Virus record (IMG/VR): IMGVR_UViG_3300044618_002471
Location: 33,967 to 97,966 of that record
Strand: one strand, 5' to 3'
Source: a virus
Length of the DNA stretch: 64,000 nucleotides
The notes below the pieces were generated by a model. It was given only the letters and a program-made list of their open reading frames with translations, was not told the DNA's origin and made no database searches. A program made the position numbers and the translations under genes. Below are positions 1-10,400 of the stretch, in pieces (within the stretch, counting starts at the first letter, position 1; each line of letters begins with the position of its first letter).

Positions 1-40
1 CACACCAACAAATACCAATACTAATACAGCCTTGACATAA
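1..40 (+). CDS. C-terminal end of an upstream gene (partial)
   Basis: The first 40 bases read in frame (from base 2) as TPTNTNTNTALT followed by TAA. The threonine, proline and asparagine repeat matches the P/T-rich linkers of the structural genes that follow, so this is probably the tail of another fibre or structural protein. The gene enters from outside the window, so nothing else can be said. Confidence 0.5.
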   Translation, partial: TPTNTNTNTALT

Positions 41-67
41 AATTAATTGATTAGATATTTAAGAGTA

Positions 68-2473
68 ATGGGTTATATAATAAAAAATACTTCAGGTTTA
101 ATTAATTCTAGATTAACTGATGCGGGCAGAAAAAAATTATCACAAGGTAATTTTAATATTTCATATTTTCAAATTGGCGATAGTGAGGTGACTTATAATA
201 CTTTACCAAGTACGTATAATCAATTTGATACTATGATATTGGAACCTGGGTTTAACTCACATAACTCTGCTGGTGTACCCGAGTCTAATAAACAATATGT
301 TAAATACCCTTACTATGTAAGTAACTCACAAGGTAATACTTATGGGATTCCTTTCATGGACTCACAAATTAGTAATATATTTAATACCGCGGCTTTAAGA
401 GGATTCTTTTATGGTGATGTAACACAAGACCCAATTATTTGGAGTGCTTTAACAAGTTCTGATATTGCAATTAATACAAATTATATTGTAGATATGACTA
501 CCTTAACAGGTGGAACTGGAACTACTATAAATGTTATATACGATTCTTGTAATGAATTAATGTGTCGAATACCACAACCTGGTGACATAATAACGATATA
601 TTATAATGGAGTTGGAGCAGGTAATTGCAGTTGTCAAATTGCTCCTCCACCCACCCCAACCCCAACACCTCAACCGGCACCTGAACCTTGTTACACTTGT
701 GACCCATGTGAAACCCCACAACCGACAAGAACACCATCAGGTACACCATGTTTACCGACACCACCTAGAGTTATTTGTACACCGCCAAGACCTCAAGAAT
801 GCGTCATGTCAATGACAAATTGTTACCCTATTTTAACTTATAAAATAATTTCATTTTGTAATAATATAATGGAGTTAGATAGACCTGTACCAAATTTTGA
901 TTATTTCTTGAATGGGTGCTATGGTAGAATAATGGTATATCCATCAGGTATGACTCAATTGTATGATACTACAACACCTAGACCTCATTGGAATGATGAT
1001 GTTATTAATTTTGAATCAGTTTGTGATGTTGACCAAAAAGATGTTAGAATTTGGAATATGAATATTCCGTGGTCTGAAAATCCGGCAGGATTGATATCTA
1101 GTTCATATGTTGATTATTCAGGATTTGGTTCTAAACAATACTTGGGTTCTAAAGAGTATTATGGATACGCATCTGATTCGGGTCAAACAGATAGTAGTTC
1201 AGTTTTCTTTTATAATTCATTTGATGAAAGACAAATTTTACCACCATCAGACCAAAAAGCAATTGCTATCATACACTATACTAATTTTACAATAGATTTC
1301 TTTTATGGTGAAAAGTTTGCAATGCAACCGCATGATGAAACAAACCCTGTTGATACTACAGGCGAGGCTAGAAACTTTAGATTACATATTCCTTGGTTAA
1401 TGTGGCATAAGTCACCGGATTGTTGTAGTGGACAAACTTTTTATGTTGACCCACCTAATTTTGATGATGTTGAATTGTTCAAAGTTCAGTATTTACAATC
1501 TAGTAAGAACAATGATATGAACGTACCGGGATTAAGGTATTTCCATTTGTGGGATACTTATGCTAATTCTGACGGTTATCCAAGCAGAATCGGAAAAGTA
1601 TTTCCGGATGACAAAATTATTATTATAGATGATGAAGAAATTATAGCCGCAATGTCATACAAGTCCAATAGAAATTGGACATTACCGGCACCCCGAGTGA
1701 CATTAATAACGCCAAATACTTGTAATGCTGCGGGAGAATCAGATACTGGATTATTAAGTGCTAACACAGAATATGTTTATGTGACTTATTTGTTTACTAA
1801 CAGTACAACTTTTACAAATTTTTTACACTGTAATTATTACATTAAAGTACAAGGGCCTAATTTAGATTGTTCAAATTCGGGCTCACAAAATATAGCAATT
1901 AGATTCGGTGAAGAATTCAATTGTTTGAACGTACCGGATACCGTTCCATCTGATGTTAATGGTTTCATTGCAAATGGTTTTTATATTTTGGTACAAAAAG
2001 TAACGGGTGACATTAGACCTAATTCTTCAGAGTGGAGAATAATTGACAAAACAGGTGATTTATCACCATATTTAGTGAATAATTTTATTCCATCAAATGG
2101 AATGACAAGTGTTACTTTTACAGTTACCAATGATGAGTATGAATCGGCACCATTTTATGATTTGAATGATTATATTCCGTTAGTACCTGTTAATCCGACT
2201 GGAATAACTCTAAATTTTGGAGACGAATACTATTTTTATGGTTCCTTAGAAAGCGACATTCAAGCGACTATTTATGAAATGAGGTATAAGGTAAACTTAG
2301 GAGCAGCTGATTTCCAAAATACAAGTAATCCTACGTGGACACCTGGTACGTCTTCATATATTACTGACATTGGTCTTTACGATTTAGACAAAAATCTTAT
2401 GATTATATCAAAAATGCAGTCACCTGTTTTAAGAACGGGATTACAACAGTTTTTGATAAAGTTTGATTTTTAA
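68..2473 (+). CDS. Large phage structural protein with Cys/Pro-rich linker (fibre or baseplate type)
   Basis: A protein of about 801 residues with no recognised enzyme motif. The first 40 residues (TSGLINSRLTDAG, then YFQIGDSEV) resemble the N-terminal attachment segment I associate with tail-fibre and baseplate proteins of large phages. A linker at about residues 190-245 is rich in PTPTP repeats and cysteines, and beta-rich, aromatic-rich sequence fills the rest. The ATG at 68 is preferred over an upstream TTG at 47 because it lies just after an ATATTTAA element resembling the late-type motif of this genome. The stop is 3 nt before the RuvC-like gene. Its role as a virion surface component is inferred from composition and from the similar linkers in the fibre genes on the other strand. 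Confidence 0.6.
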   Translation: MGYIIKNTSGLINSRLTDAGRKKLSQGNFNISYFQIGDSEVTYNTLPSTYNQFDTMILEPGFNSHNSAGVPESNKQYVKYPYYVSNSQGNTYGIPFMDSQISNIFNTAALRGFFYGDVTQDPIIWSALTSSDIAINTNYIVDMTTLTGGTGTTINVIYDSCNELMCRIPQPGDIITIYYNGVGAGNCSCQIAPPPTPTPTPQPAPEPCYTCDPCETPQPTRTPSGTPCLPTPPRVICTPPRPQECVMSMTNCYPILTYKIISFCNNIMELDRPVPNFDYFLNGCYGRIMVYPSGMTQLYDTTTPRPHWNDDVINFESVCDVDQKDVRIWNMNIPWSENPAGLISSSYVDYSGFGSKQYLGSKEYYGYASDSGQTDSSSVFFYNSFDERQILPPSDQKAIAIIHYTNFTIDFFYGEKFAMQPHDETNPVDTTGEARNFRLHIPWLMWHKSPDCCSGQTFYVDPPNFDDVELFKVQYLQSSKNNDMNVPGLRYFHLWDTYANSDGYPSRIGKVFPDDKIIIIDDEEIIAAMSYKSNRNWTLPAPRVTLITPNTCNAAGESDTGLLSANTEYVYVTYLFTNSTTFTNFLHCNYYIKVQGPNLDCSNSGSQNIAIRFGEEFNCLNVPDTVPSDVNGFIANGFYILVQKVTGDIRPNSSEWRIIDKTGDLSPYLVNNFIPSNGMTSVTFTVTNDEYESAPFYDLNDYIPLVPVNPTGITLNFGDEYYFYGSLESDIQATIYEMRYKVNLGAADFQNTSNPTWTPGTSSYITDIGLYDLDKNLMIISKMQSPVLRTGLQQFLIKFDF

Positions 2474-2476
2474 TTT

Positions 2477-3076
2477 ATGAAAAAATCTTTAAAGGAAAGT
2501 CCCAAGATTCTTGGGCTTGATGTCTCGACAAGTACAATAGGATGGGCTTTATTTGATATTATGTCTAAAGAGTTATTGGAGCTAACCCATATATCACCTA
2601 GACCAAAACCTAAAACAGATAATAAAATTCATGAGTTACTATCTAAAGCTGAAATTTTTAGAACTAAATTATTACAGTATAAAGATTTAGGTATTACTAA
2701 TGTGGTAATTGAAGAGCCACTACTTAATTCTAATAATGTTTACACTATCAGTACTTTATTAAGATTCAATACTCTTATTACAAAAGAAATCTATGATGTG
2801 TTAGGAATTGTCCCTGAGTTTATTTCAACATATAACTCAAGAAAAAATGCTTTTCCTGAATTAGTTCAAAAAAATGATAAAGGTAAACATGTTTTATTCG
2901 GAGGTTTACCTAAAGATATTGATAAGAAACAAATTATTTGGGATTTGGTTGCAAAACGAGAACCTCAAATTCAATGGCAATATACTAAAAACAATACTCT
3001 TAAAAAAGAAAATTTTGACCAATCTGATGCTTATTGTTGTGTCCTTGGTTATATGAATCAAGAAAAAGTTTGGTAA
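2477..3076 (+). CDS. RuvC-like Holliday junction resolvase / RNase H-fold nuclease
   Basis: A 199-residue protein with the RuvC arrangement of acidic residues. Residues 11-20 (ILGLDVSTST) supply the first catalytic Asp (D15), VVIEE supplies E79/E80, and DQSDAY near the C terminus supplies D181/D184 as the closing acidic pair. RuvC enzymes cut four-way DNA junctions. In a phage this would resolve branched replicating DNA before packaging. T4 uses the unrelated gp49 for this job, so the gene would be a functional replacement. It follows the structural gene by 3 nt and is probably cotranscribed. The next gene converges from the minus strand. Confidence 0.75.
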   Translation: MKKSLKESPKILGLDVSTSTIGWALFDIMSKELLELTHISPRPKPKTDNKIHELLSKAEIFRTKLLQYKDLGITNVVIEEPLLNSNNVYTISTLLRFNTLITKEIYDVLGIVPEFISTYNSRKNAFPELVQKNDKGKHVLFGGLPKDIDKKQIIWDLVAKREPQIQWQYTKNNTLKKENFDQSDAYCCVLGYMNQEKVW

Positions 3077-3108
3077 ATTTTTTTGTAAATCTAAAATTAT
3101 AGGTTTTT

Positions 3109-6100
3109 TTATGCGTTAGTCACATTCCATGATTTTGGGGCGGCGGTTAATTGAGCCTTACACCATAAACCTGTTCCTACTGTATTTGATGGACCTGAAG
3201 GTGAGGAATTAAACCAATATGTAACGTTAGTTTGATTCTCTAATGATAACTTACCTCCTGTTGGTAAACCACCAACCGCACCAACTAAACTATTCAAATT
3301 ACATAAAATAAAATCAACCGATGATTGATTCAAAAGGTTATTCCTCATATCCAATAGTTTTAAACTTGTTGCTGAACTAAAACTTGTAGACCAATTTACA
3401 ATTGGATTTGCATTAATGGTTAATCCTGTCAAAGAAGACGGAAAAGAATTTCCTAAAGGTAATAAATTATATTGATTATTTATTTGGTTATTAGAAATAT
3501 CTAAAGATAATAGAGATATATTTGAATTTAAATTTGTTAAATTAGTTATAAAATTTTGGGCTAAAATCAAAGTTAGATTAGTGGTTGTATTTACATAACT
3601 TAAATCAAATGTGGTCAAATTGTTGCCAATAAAACTAATACTGTCAGTCGAGGATGGAAATTGAGTTGACCAACTAGAAAGAGACACTGAATTAAGTATA
3701 AAACTTGATAAATTAGTACAATTAATTAAAGGAATATTCCAAGTCGGAAACGTATTTGTACCTCCGCCAGAACCACCTATACTTTCTGCGTTAAATTTAA
3801 CTAAACTTGTAGGTAAAGACGTTGGTAATGATGACATACCATTTAAACGATTAGCTTGTAGTGACAAATTTTGAACTGTATTTGGTAATGGAGGTAATGA
3901 TAATAAATCGTTGTAAGCTAAATCTAGTGTTATTAAACTTGTGCAAGATATGATTGTTGGTGTTATTCCGGTGATACGATTGTTACTTAAATTTAAAACT
4001 GTCATCAAAGTATTTGATGATAAATTTATATTAAATCCTGACAATCCAAAAGGATATCCTAAATTCGCATCTTCAATCCTATTATTGGAAAATAAGACTG
4101 ATACTACCCGTGTCGGTAAATCATAAGTCCAACCTGTCAAATTATTGTTATTTACATGGAATTGACTAACGGTGTTGGTACATGAGGTAAAACCGTTAGG
4201 TGCGTTAACATATTTTAATGCACATTTATTATTAGGGCCATGTAATAAAAAAGTAGTTAGGTTTGTAGGAGGTATAATTGTTACATTAACTAGTTGTACA
4301 TTATTTTTAAAACTAAAAGTAAAACTCGTAGCAACATTGGTTGAAAAATCATGGTTTAAGCTGGTTAAATTACATCCCCACATACCAAATGACCTCAATT
4401 TAGTTAAATTATCTAATCCGAATGTATTAAATTCTAATGAGGGATTATTATTTCTCAAAAGAAATAAGTCATTAAAATTAGGAGATATCGAAATACCATT
4501 AAGTCCCGCAATTGTACAATCTTCAAAACGCAATTGAAGTAAATTAGCCCAAGTTGCAAATGTCCATTCATTAGGTATTATTTCAGATATTCTATAAAAT
4601 CTACCAAATCTTAATTGACTTGTGTCAAATATACCAGCGTTTTGAAAATTTGCAAAAGTGGCGGTAAAAGAACCGTTAGGGTAACTATGATTGTTTTGTG
4701 TGTCTGTAGCCGAGGTAGGACCCACCCCTTCAGTATCACCATCGCCCCAATCTATATAGTATTCTTTTGTGGATATGGACCAACTGAACCACGTATAATA
4801 TTGTGATGGGCTAACTGGATTAATACCAGGTATGTTTTTGAATTGGAAATATGGTGTTGAACCGGTAAAACTACGGCCAACACATTGGAATGATTGAGAC
4901 GCTCCTTTAACACCTATAATACCAATATTTTGAGTTGTGCTTGCGGTATAAGGTTGAACATAATTCACATTGTAAACATTACCATCACTTTGGTCTATAA
5001 AATAAAATTGATTATTAACTTGATATGCGGCGTTAGCGTCGGTAATATTTGGGGAAGGTACCGATGGGCAAGACCCGCATCCTATTACAATGTCTGGAAA
5101 ATCTCTAGTGTTTGTAATGTAATCGTATTGACTTATGTAGTAATAAGAGGGAGAACCCGGATTAGATTGTGTGAATATTACCTTTCCATTTGTTGAAACT
5201 AAAATATCACCTGTTACCGTGTTAGGTGTTAACACGCTACCTGGTAGGTCAAACATTGGTGTAAATGTTGATGTATTGTCTGGAGATAAATTTAAAGTAA
5301 TTTTTATCATCCTATCTGGAGTACCTAACGGAGTCCGATTAGTTTCACTACAGATTAAAATATTAGTACTAATTGCAAATAGTCCTTTACCCATAAATCC
5401 GATACCTGATGGAAAAGAAATATCTCTATAAGTACCAAAGGTTAAAGGAGTTAATGATAAAATGTCCCACTCTCTGAAGAATTGGGAACCACTTCCTTGA
5501 CCACCATACATCCAAAATTTACCAGACAAAGTACCTGGATTCCAATAATGAGCAATATCTTCAGAATTAAAAAATCCTGGTATTACTATATTATATAAAG
5601 TATTTGCGCTGTGATTATAAAGAAAAAGTTGAGTTGATGTGTTAACAAATATAAAACAATCATCTAAAATATTTGGTGGGATATATGGAGTTGTTGGTGT
5701 TGGTGTTGGTGTTGAGGTACTTGTTGGAGTTGGAGTTTGTGTTCTAGTTTGAGTTGGTGTTTGGGTAGGAGTTTGTGTGCTCGTTTGGGTAGGAGTTTGT
5801 GTGCTCGTTTGTGTTGGTGTTTGTGTATTTGTTGGCGTTTGTGTTGGAGTTGGAGTCTGTGTACTTGTTTGTGTTGGTGTTTGTGTACTTGTCGGTGTGG
5901 GTGTTGAGGTTGGAGTTGGTGTTGAGGTACATGGTGGGTAAAAAACACAAGATAATGCACAAGGGTCAAATAAATATTCATTTGGGCATGTGTAACCACT
6001 TGACAAATATTGACCAGATAGATTCTGTATTATTGTTGCGGTTGACTCTCCACTAGAAGAGAATATTATATTAAGGTCAGAAACTAATGTTGCTCCTGTT

Positions 6101-7383
6101 AATTCATCAATTGTATTGTTATAAATTTCACACCCAAAAGCGGCGGCGTTACCTCTGTTAAGACCAAAAAGGTCAACTACGTGAGTACCTTGAGTTAAGT
6201 TTATTGGGTATACGTGCCACCATATAAATGACTGAACAACGTTATCGTATGGTCCGTTAAGCGTATTTACTATTGTGACACCATCAATGGATATTCTGAA
6301 ATTATTATCCGCACCTAAACCAACCCAGTAAACTTTAGTTTCAGGAACAGTTACACAAACGCTGAAACCTAGCCATGTATTAATAGGGAATTGAGTTAAT
6401 GACCATACTGCACTTCTATTTAAAGGACCATCTTGAAGAGTAATTCTTTTCCAAACTGGTTGAGTTGTTACTACCGCTAAATATATGTTATTCGGACTAG
6501 TACCGTCAAAATTATATGGGCTATGAAATAATGCCCCTTGATTTGAATACACATCATTTTTTATTGGTACTAAATTTATAAGTGAAGAAGGAGGTGTTGC
6601 TCCTATTATTATTGGTACTCCACAGGGAGGAGTGGAGGTTGGGGTAGGACTCGATGTTGGTGTATTAGTTGAGGTATTAGTATTAGTCGGAGTTGTTGTT
6701 GATGTTGGAGTTTGTGTCTGAGTTTGAGTCGGAGTAGGACTTTTACTTGGAGTTTGGGTTTGGGTTTGACTTGGAGTTTGGGTTTGACTTGGAGTTTGAG
6801 TCGGAGTTTGGGTTTGACTTGATGTCGGTGAGGAAGTAGGTTCAGGACTCGCATTTGGAGTTTTAGTCTGACTAGTCGTTGGGGTATTTGTTGGAGTTTT
6901 ACTAGTTGTCGGAGTTATTGTAGGTGTTTGAGATAAAGTAGAGGTTTGGGTTGGTGTCGAAGTTTGAGTAATACTTGGAGTTTGAGTACTTGTCTGTGTT
7001 GGAGTATTAGTTTGAGTAGATGTAGGTGTTGGAGTACTTGTCTGTGTAGGTGTTTGGGTTGGAGTTTTTGTTGGTGTTTGTGTTTGGGTTGGAGTTTTTG
7101 TTGGTGTTTGTGTTTGGGTTGGAGTTTTTGTTGGTGTTTGTGTTTGGGTTGGAGTCTGTGTGGGAGTTTCAGTCGGAGTTGGTGTCGGAGGGTCAATAGT
7201 TACGTTACAACCTAAACCATAACCATCAAAATAAACTTCATAGGTCCCGTATATATAATCTGCGGTATATTCGTAAGGTAAAAATTGAGGACCTAAATTT
7301 ATTGTGCCGCCAGTGTATGGGTAAAATATGACTTCACCTACTTGACCATTAAAATTATTCGAACTTATTACAACTGTTGGCAC
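3109..7383 (-). CDS. Giant modular fibre/adhesin-like protein: P/T linkers, propeller-like, PKD-like and leucine-rich repeats
   Basis: A 1424-residue protein. Visible modules in order: a short N-terminal beta domain (1-63); a TPTQTPTKTP-type linker (64-250); a beta-sandwich-like domain (255-480); a second P/T linker (484-564); a WD/propeller-like region (570-790); a PKD-like segment with YIDWGDGD near residue 880; then a leucine-rich repeat region (about 940-1380) with repeats such as LNLSNNRITGI. No signal peptide is seen, which fits assembly inside the host cell as a virion fibre. LRR and PKD modules are typical of adhesion, so receptor binding is the likely role. The start codon is GTG with CTATTTATT 13 nt upstream. 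Linker DNA contains exact 30-bp tandem repeats. Confidence 0.7.
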   Translation of the reverse strand: MPTVVISSNNFNGQVGEVIFYPYTGGTINLGPQFLPYEYTADYIYGTYEVYFDGYGLGCNVTIDPPTPTPTETPTQTPTQTQTPTKTPTQTQTPTKTPTQTQTPTKTPTQTPTQTSTPTPTSTQTNTPTQTSTQTPSITQTSTPTQTSTLSQTPTITPTTSKTPTNTPTTSQTKTPNASPEPTSSPTSSQTQTPTQTPSQTQTPSQTQTQTPSKSPTPTQTQTQTPTSTTTPTNTNTSTNTPTSSPTPTSTPPCGVPIIIGATPPSSLINLVPIKNDVYSNQGALFHSPYNFDGTSPNNIYLAVVTTQPVWKRITLQDGPLNRSAVWSLTQFPINTWLGFSVCVTVPETKVYWVGLGADNNFRISIDGVTIVNTLNGPYDNVVQSFIWWHVYPINLTQGTHVVDLFGLNRGNAAAFGCEIYNNTIDELTGATLVSDLNIIFSSSGESTATIIQNLSGQYLSSGYTCPNEYLFDPCALSCVFYPPCTSTPTPTSTPTPTSTQTPTQTSTQTPTPTQTPTNTQTPTQTSTQTPTQTSTQTPTQTPTQTRTQTPTPTSTSTPTPTPTTPYIPPNILDDCFIFVNTSTQLFLYNHSANTLYNIVIPGFFNSEDIAHYWNPGTLSGKFWMYGGQGSGSQFFREWDILSLTPLTFGTYRDISFPSGIGFMGKGLFAISTNILICSETNRTPLGTPDRMIKITLNLSPDNTSTFTPMFDLPGSVLTPNTVTGDILVSTNGKVIFTQSNPGSPSYYYISQYDYITNTRDFPDIVIGCGSCPSVPSPNITDANAAYQVNNQFYFIDQSDGNVYNVNYVQPYTASTTQNIGIIGVKGASQSFQCVGRSFTGSTPYFQFKNIPGINPVSPSQYYTWFSWSISTKEYYIDWGDGDTEGVGPTSATDTQNNHSYPNGSFTATFANFQNAGIFDTSQLRFGRFYRISEIIPNEWTFATWANLLQLRFEDCTIAGLNGISISPNFNDLFLLRNNNPSLEFNTFGLDNLTKLRSFGMWGCNLTSLNHDFSTNVATSFTFSFKNNVQLVNVTIIPPTNLTTFLLHGPNNKCALKYVNAPNGFTSCTNTVSQFHVNNNNLTGWTYDLPTRVVSVLFSNNRIEDANLGYPFGLSGFNINLSSNTLMTVLNLSNNRITGITPTIISCTSLITLDLAYNDLLSLPPLPNTVQNLSLQANRLNGMSSLPTSLPTSLVKFNAESIGGSGGGTNTFPTWNIPLINCTNLSSFILNSVSLSSWSTQFPSSTDSISFIGNNLTTFDLSYVNTTTNLTLILAQNFITNLTNLNSNISLLSLDISNNQINNQYNLLPLGNSFPSSLTGLTINANPIVNWSTSFSSATSLKLLDMRNNLLNQSSVDFILCNLNSLVGAVGGLPTGGKLSLENQTNVTYWFNSSPSGPSNTVGTGLWCKAQLTAAPKSWNVTNA
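7051..7140 (-). repeat. Three exact 30-bp tandem repeats in a fibre linker
   Basis: Bases 7051-7080, 7081-7110 and 7111-7140 are identical, and a fourth partial copy follows. Each unit encodes ten residues of the TPTKTPTQTQ type, so copy-number change would lengthen or shorten the linker without a frameshift. Confidence 0.85.
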
Positions 7384-7396
7384 TTTATTTTTTTTT

Positions 7397-7405
7397 AATA
7401 AATAG
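7397..7405 (-). promoter_or_regulatory. Near-match late-type element before the LRR fibre
   Basis: The coding strand reads CTATTTATT 13 nt before the GTG start at 7383 (one mismatch to the core). Confidence 0.35.
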
Positions 7406-7422
7406 TTTTTAAAATGAAATTA

Positions 7423-10400
7423 TTATGGTATCGGGAATACTTGTGTTATACATGTGTAAACACTTGCTGCGTCAGGTGCTTGATAATTAAGAGGGTTATT
7501 AAAATACGTCTCTAAATTACCTATATATAAAATATTTGTAGGGTCGGAGGCCTGTACTTGTATAACTCTACCAGTATAAGAAATTACATAATAAAAACCA
7601 TTTTGATAGAATAAACCATCCGCAGACTCCATTATCCCACCCGAAATTGGAAAATATGGAGTTATGTCGACCATTACCTCGACATTACCGACGTAATAAT
7701 CATATTGAACTAAATATTTTTTTTGTTCTTCAACAGGTCTCTCAGTACTACAAGCTAAAGTAGCGATAAGTTTTTTAGGTGTTGTATCGGATACAACAAA
7801 ATCAAATGTAAAAGTTCCACGGTTTGGATTACACGGGTTATTGGAAGTTCCAAACGGATTGTTATCGGTTGAAAATGGACCAATGTAACTAAATCTCAAA
7901 ACCGCAGTTGATTGAGCATTACCACCATTAGGTATTGGACCTGGAGTTAGTTCCCATATTTGGTTCGGAAAAAAGTTATTATTACCAACCACAACCAATT
8001 TATCAACACCTCCTTCTTTGAATGCCGCAAAACCTCTTTCCGCACTTATAGTTCCATAGTAAAATATTTTACTAGGTGTTGCCGAGAACGGACATTGGTT
8101 ATAGTTTATTTCACTAATAACTATTTGTGCTGGTAAAACGTTTTGAATTCTTTGAATAACCCAAATCTTGGAGTCCGACATTGCAATATCATAAGATGGT
8201 TGGCCGAATACGTAAGAGTTATTAGGTATTGGTAATTCATAAGCAATAAGAGATGGGGCTTCCACCACGAATAATCTAATAAATAAATCAGAGTTAGATT
8301 GAAATGTTGGGTTCCACTTACCCGTTTTATATATCGACAAACAATTGTTTAAACAAATTTCCTCAGGAATTTGTTGTATACTCAAGTCACAATTTAAATT
8401 TTCACTAGACGTTACTGTAGTTGTCGGAGTCGGAGTTAATGTTGGGTCAGGAGTTTTGGCCGGAGTCGATGTGTTAGTAGGGGTTGGAGTTGGGGAACTT
8501 GAAGATGTCGGCGTTTGAGTATTAGTTTGAGTAACCGTTGGAGTTATAGTTCTTGTTTGTGTTGGAGTTTGAGTCGGCTCAGGTGATACAAATGGTGTTT
8601 TTGTAACAGATGGTGTTGGTGTTTGTGTTGGAGTTTTTGTTTGAGTTTTTGTTGGTGTTTGTGTTTGTGTTTGACTCTTTGTCTGTGTTCTTGTAGGTGT
8701 TGGAGATGCTGTTTCAGTTGTAGTCGAGGTTTGACTCTTTGTCTGTGTTCTTGTAGGTGTTGGAGATTTGGTTTCAGTTCTTGTAGGTGTATTGGTAGGA
8801 GTTTCAGTTGGAGTTTCTCCTGGTGTTTTAGTTGGAGTTTTAGTATTAGTTGGAGTTTTAGTTTCTGTTTTACTTGGAGTGTTGGTTGGAGTATTTGTTG
8901 TAGTTTCACTTGGGGTAGGACTAGGTGATTTAGTTTGAGTTCTAGTGGGAGTCGGGGTTTTAGTTTTAGTTGGTGACGGAGTATTAGTCGGAGTTTCAGT
9001 TGGTGTTTCTCCAGGTGTTTTAGTTGGTGTTTTAGTATTAGTTGGAGTTTTTGTTTCAGTTTTACTCGGAGTATTTGTTGGGGTATTTGTTGGTGTTTCA
9101 CTTTTAGTTTGTGTTGGACTTTTAGTTGGACTTGAGGTTTTAGTCGGGGTTTTAGTTTGAGTTGGAGATGGGGTATTAGTCGGAGTTTCACTTGGTGTCT
9201 GTGAAGGAGTCTTCGACGGAGTTTTAGTCGGAGTTGTAGTTTTAGTAGGGGTAGGACTTTCAATAGGACAGTCTACGGTTAAAGTCCAAGCAGTGCCTTC
9301 TAAAGGGGCAACCACTTGTAAAATAACGATAGTAGGAGTTGATGCGGTTTTATCAAATGTTACAGAGCCTATACCTGTACCTGAAATTGGAGGGTAACCA
9401 TACGCGGCAAGTTGAGCATTAAATGACGGACTTCCCCTAAAACCGGTATCCACTACTAAGTTACCATCCCAAAAAAGTCTAAACCAATCTGGCCTTGAAA
9501 ACGCGTCAAAATTAAGAGTAATAGGACCGATGTCAGTACCACAATCAATTTCATAAAACCATTCTCCTCTTCCTCCGAAATTAACACTTAAACCTTCTCC
9601 ACAGTCTGAATTACCGCTAAATTCTGCAAGTTGTGTTAATGTTGGAGTCAAACTTGGTGTTTGTGAACTAGTTTTGGTTAAAGTTGGACTTGGTGATTTT
9701 GAAGGAGTTACAGATGCCCTTGGGGTTCTACTCGGAGTCCTTGTTGGGGTGTTAGAAGGAGTTTTACTTGGAGTTACGGTTTGACTTTTCGTAGGTGTTT
9801 TTGATGGGGATGCGGTTTTTGTAGTGGTTGGACTCTTACTTGGTGTTCTTGTTACACTTGAAGATGGTGTATTTGTTGGAGTTTCACTTGGACTTACACT
9901 TGGTGTTCTTGTATTTGTTGGAGTTTTTGTTGGAGTTTTACTCGGTGTTTTTGTTGGACATGATGGGTCTGGTGTTGATGGAGGGTCATTACTTGGTGTT
10001 TGAGTTACTGTTGGTGTTTGAGACTTTGTTGGTGTTTTTGTTGGTGTTTTTGTTGGTGTAGGTGTTACTACAGGAGTACTTGATTTAGTTGGAGTTTTAG
10101 TAGGAGTTTTTGTTTTGGTTGGAGTTGCAGTTTTAGTAGGAGTTCTACTAGGTGTCTTAGTAACAGTCGGAGTTTTGGTTGGGGTTGGAGTTTGTGTTGG
10201 CGTTCCGGTTGGAGTTTCAGATACACCAGGAGTATCAGGACAACAGTATTGTGTGGTACTACAAGTATTACCGGGTACCAAGTCATATTGGAATGTAGGG
10301 TAATCTTCAGTACCAAAAAATGGATTTTGTACCAAAGCACAAAACGTATACAAAACATTATTTACCGGGTCTAAACAATCCGATAAACAAATTGTAACTC

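Noticed and set aside
5664-9263. Many open frames on either strand within the fibre linkers
   Set aside because: They arise from the repetitive A/C- or G/T-rich codons of the P/T repeats and give low-complexity His/Gln/Leu or Val/Gly/Trp/Cys strings.
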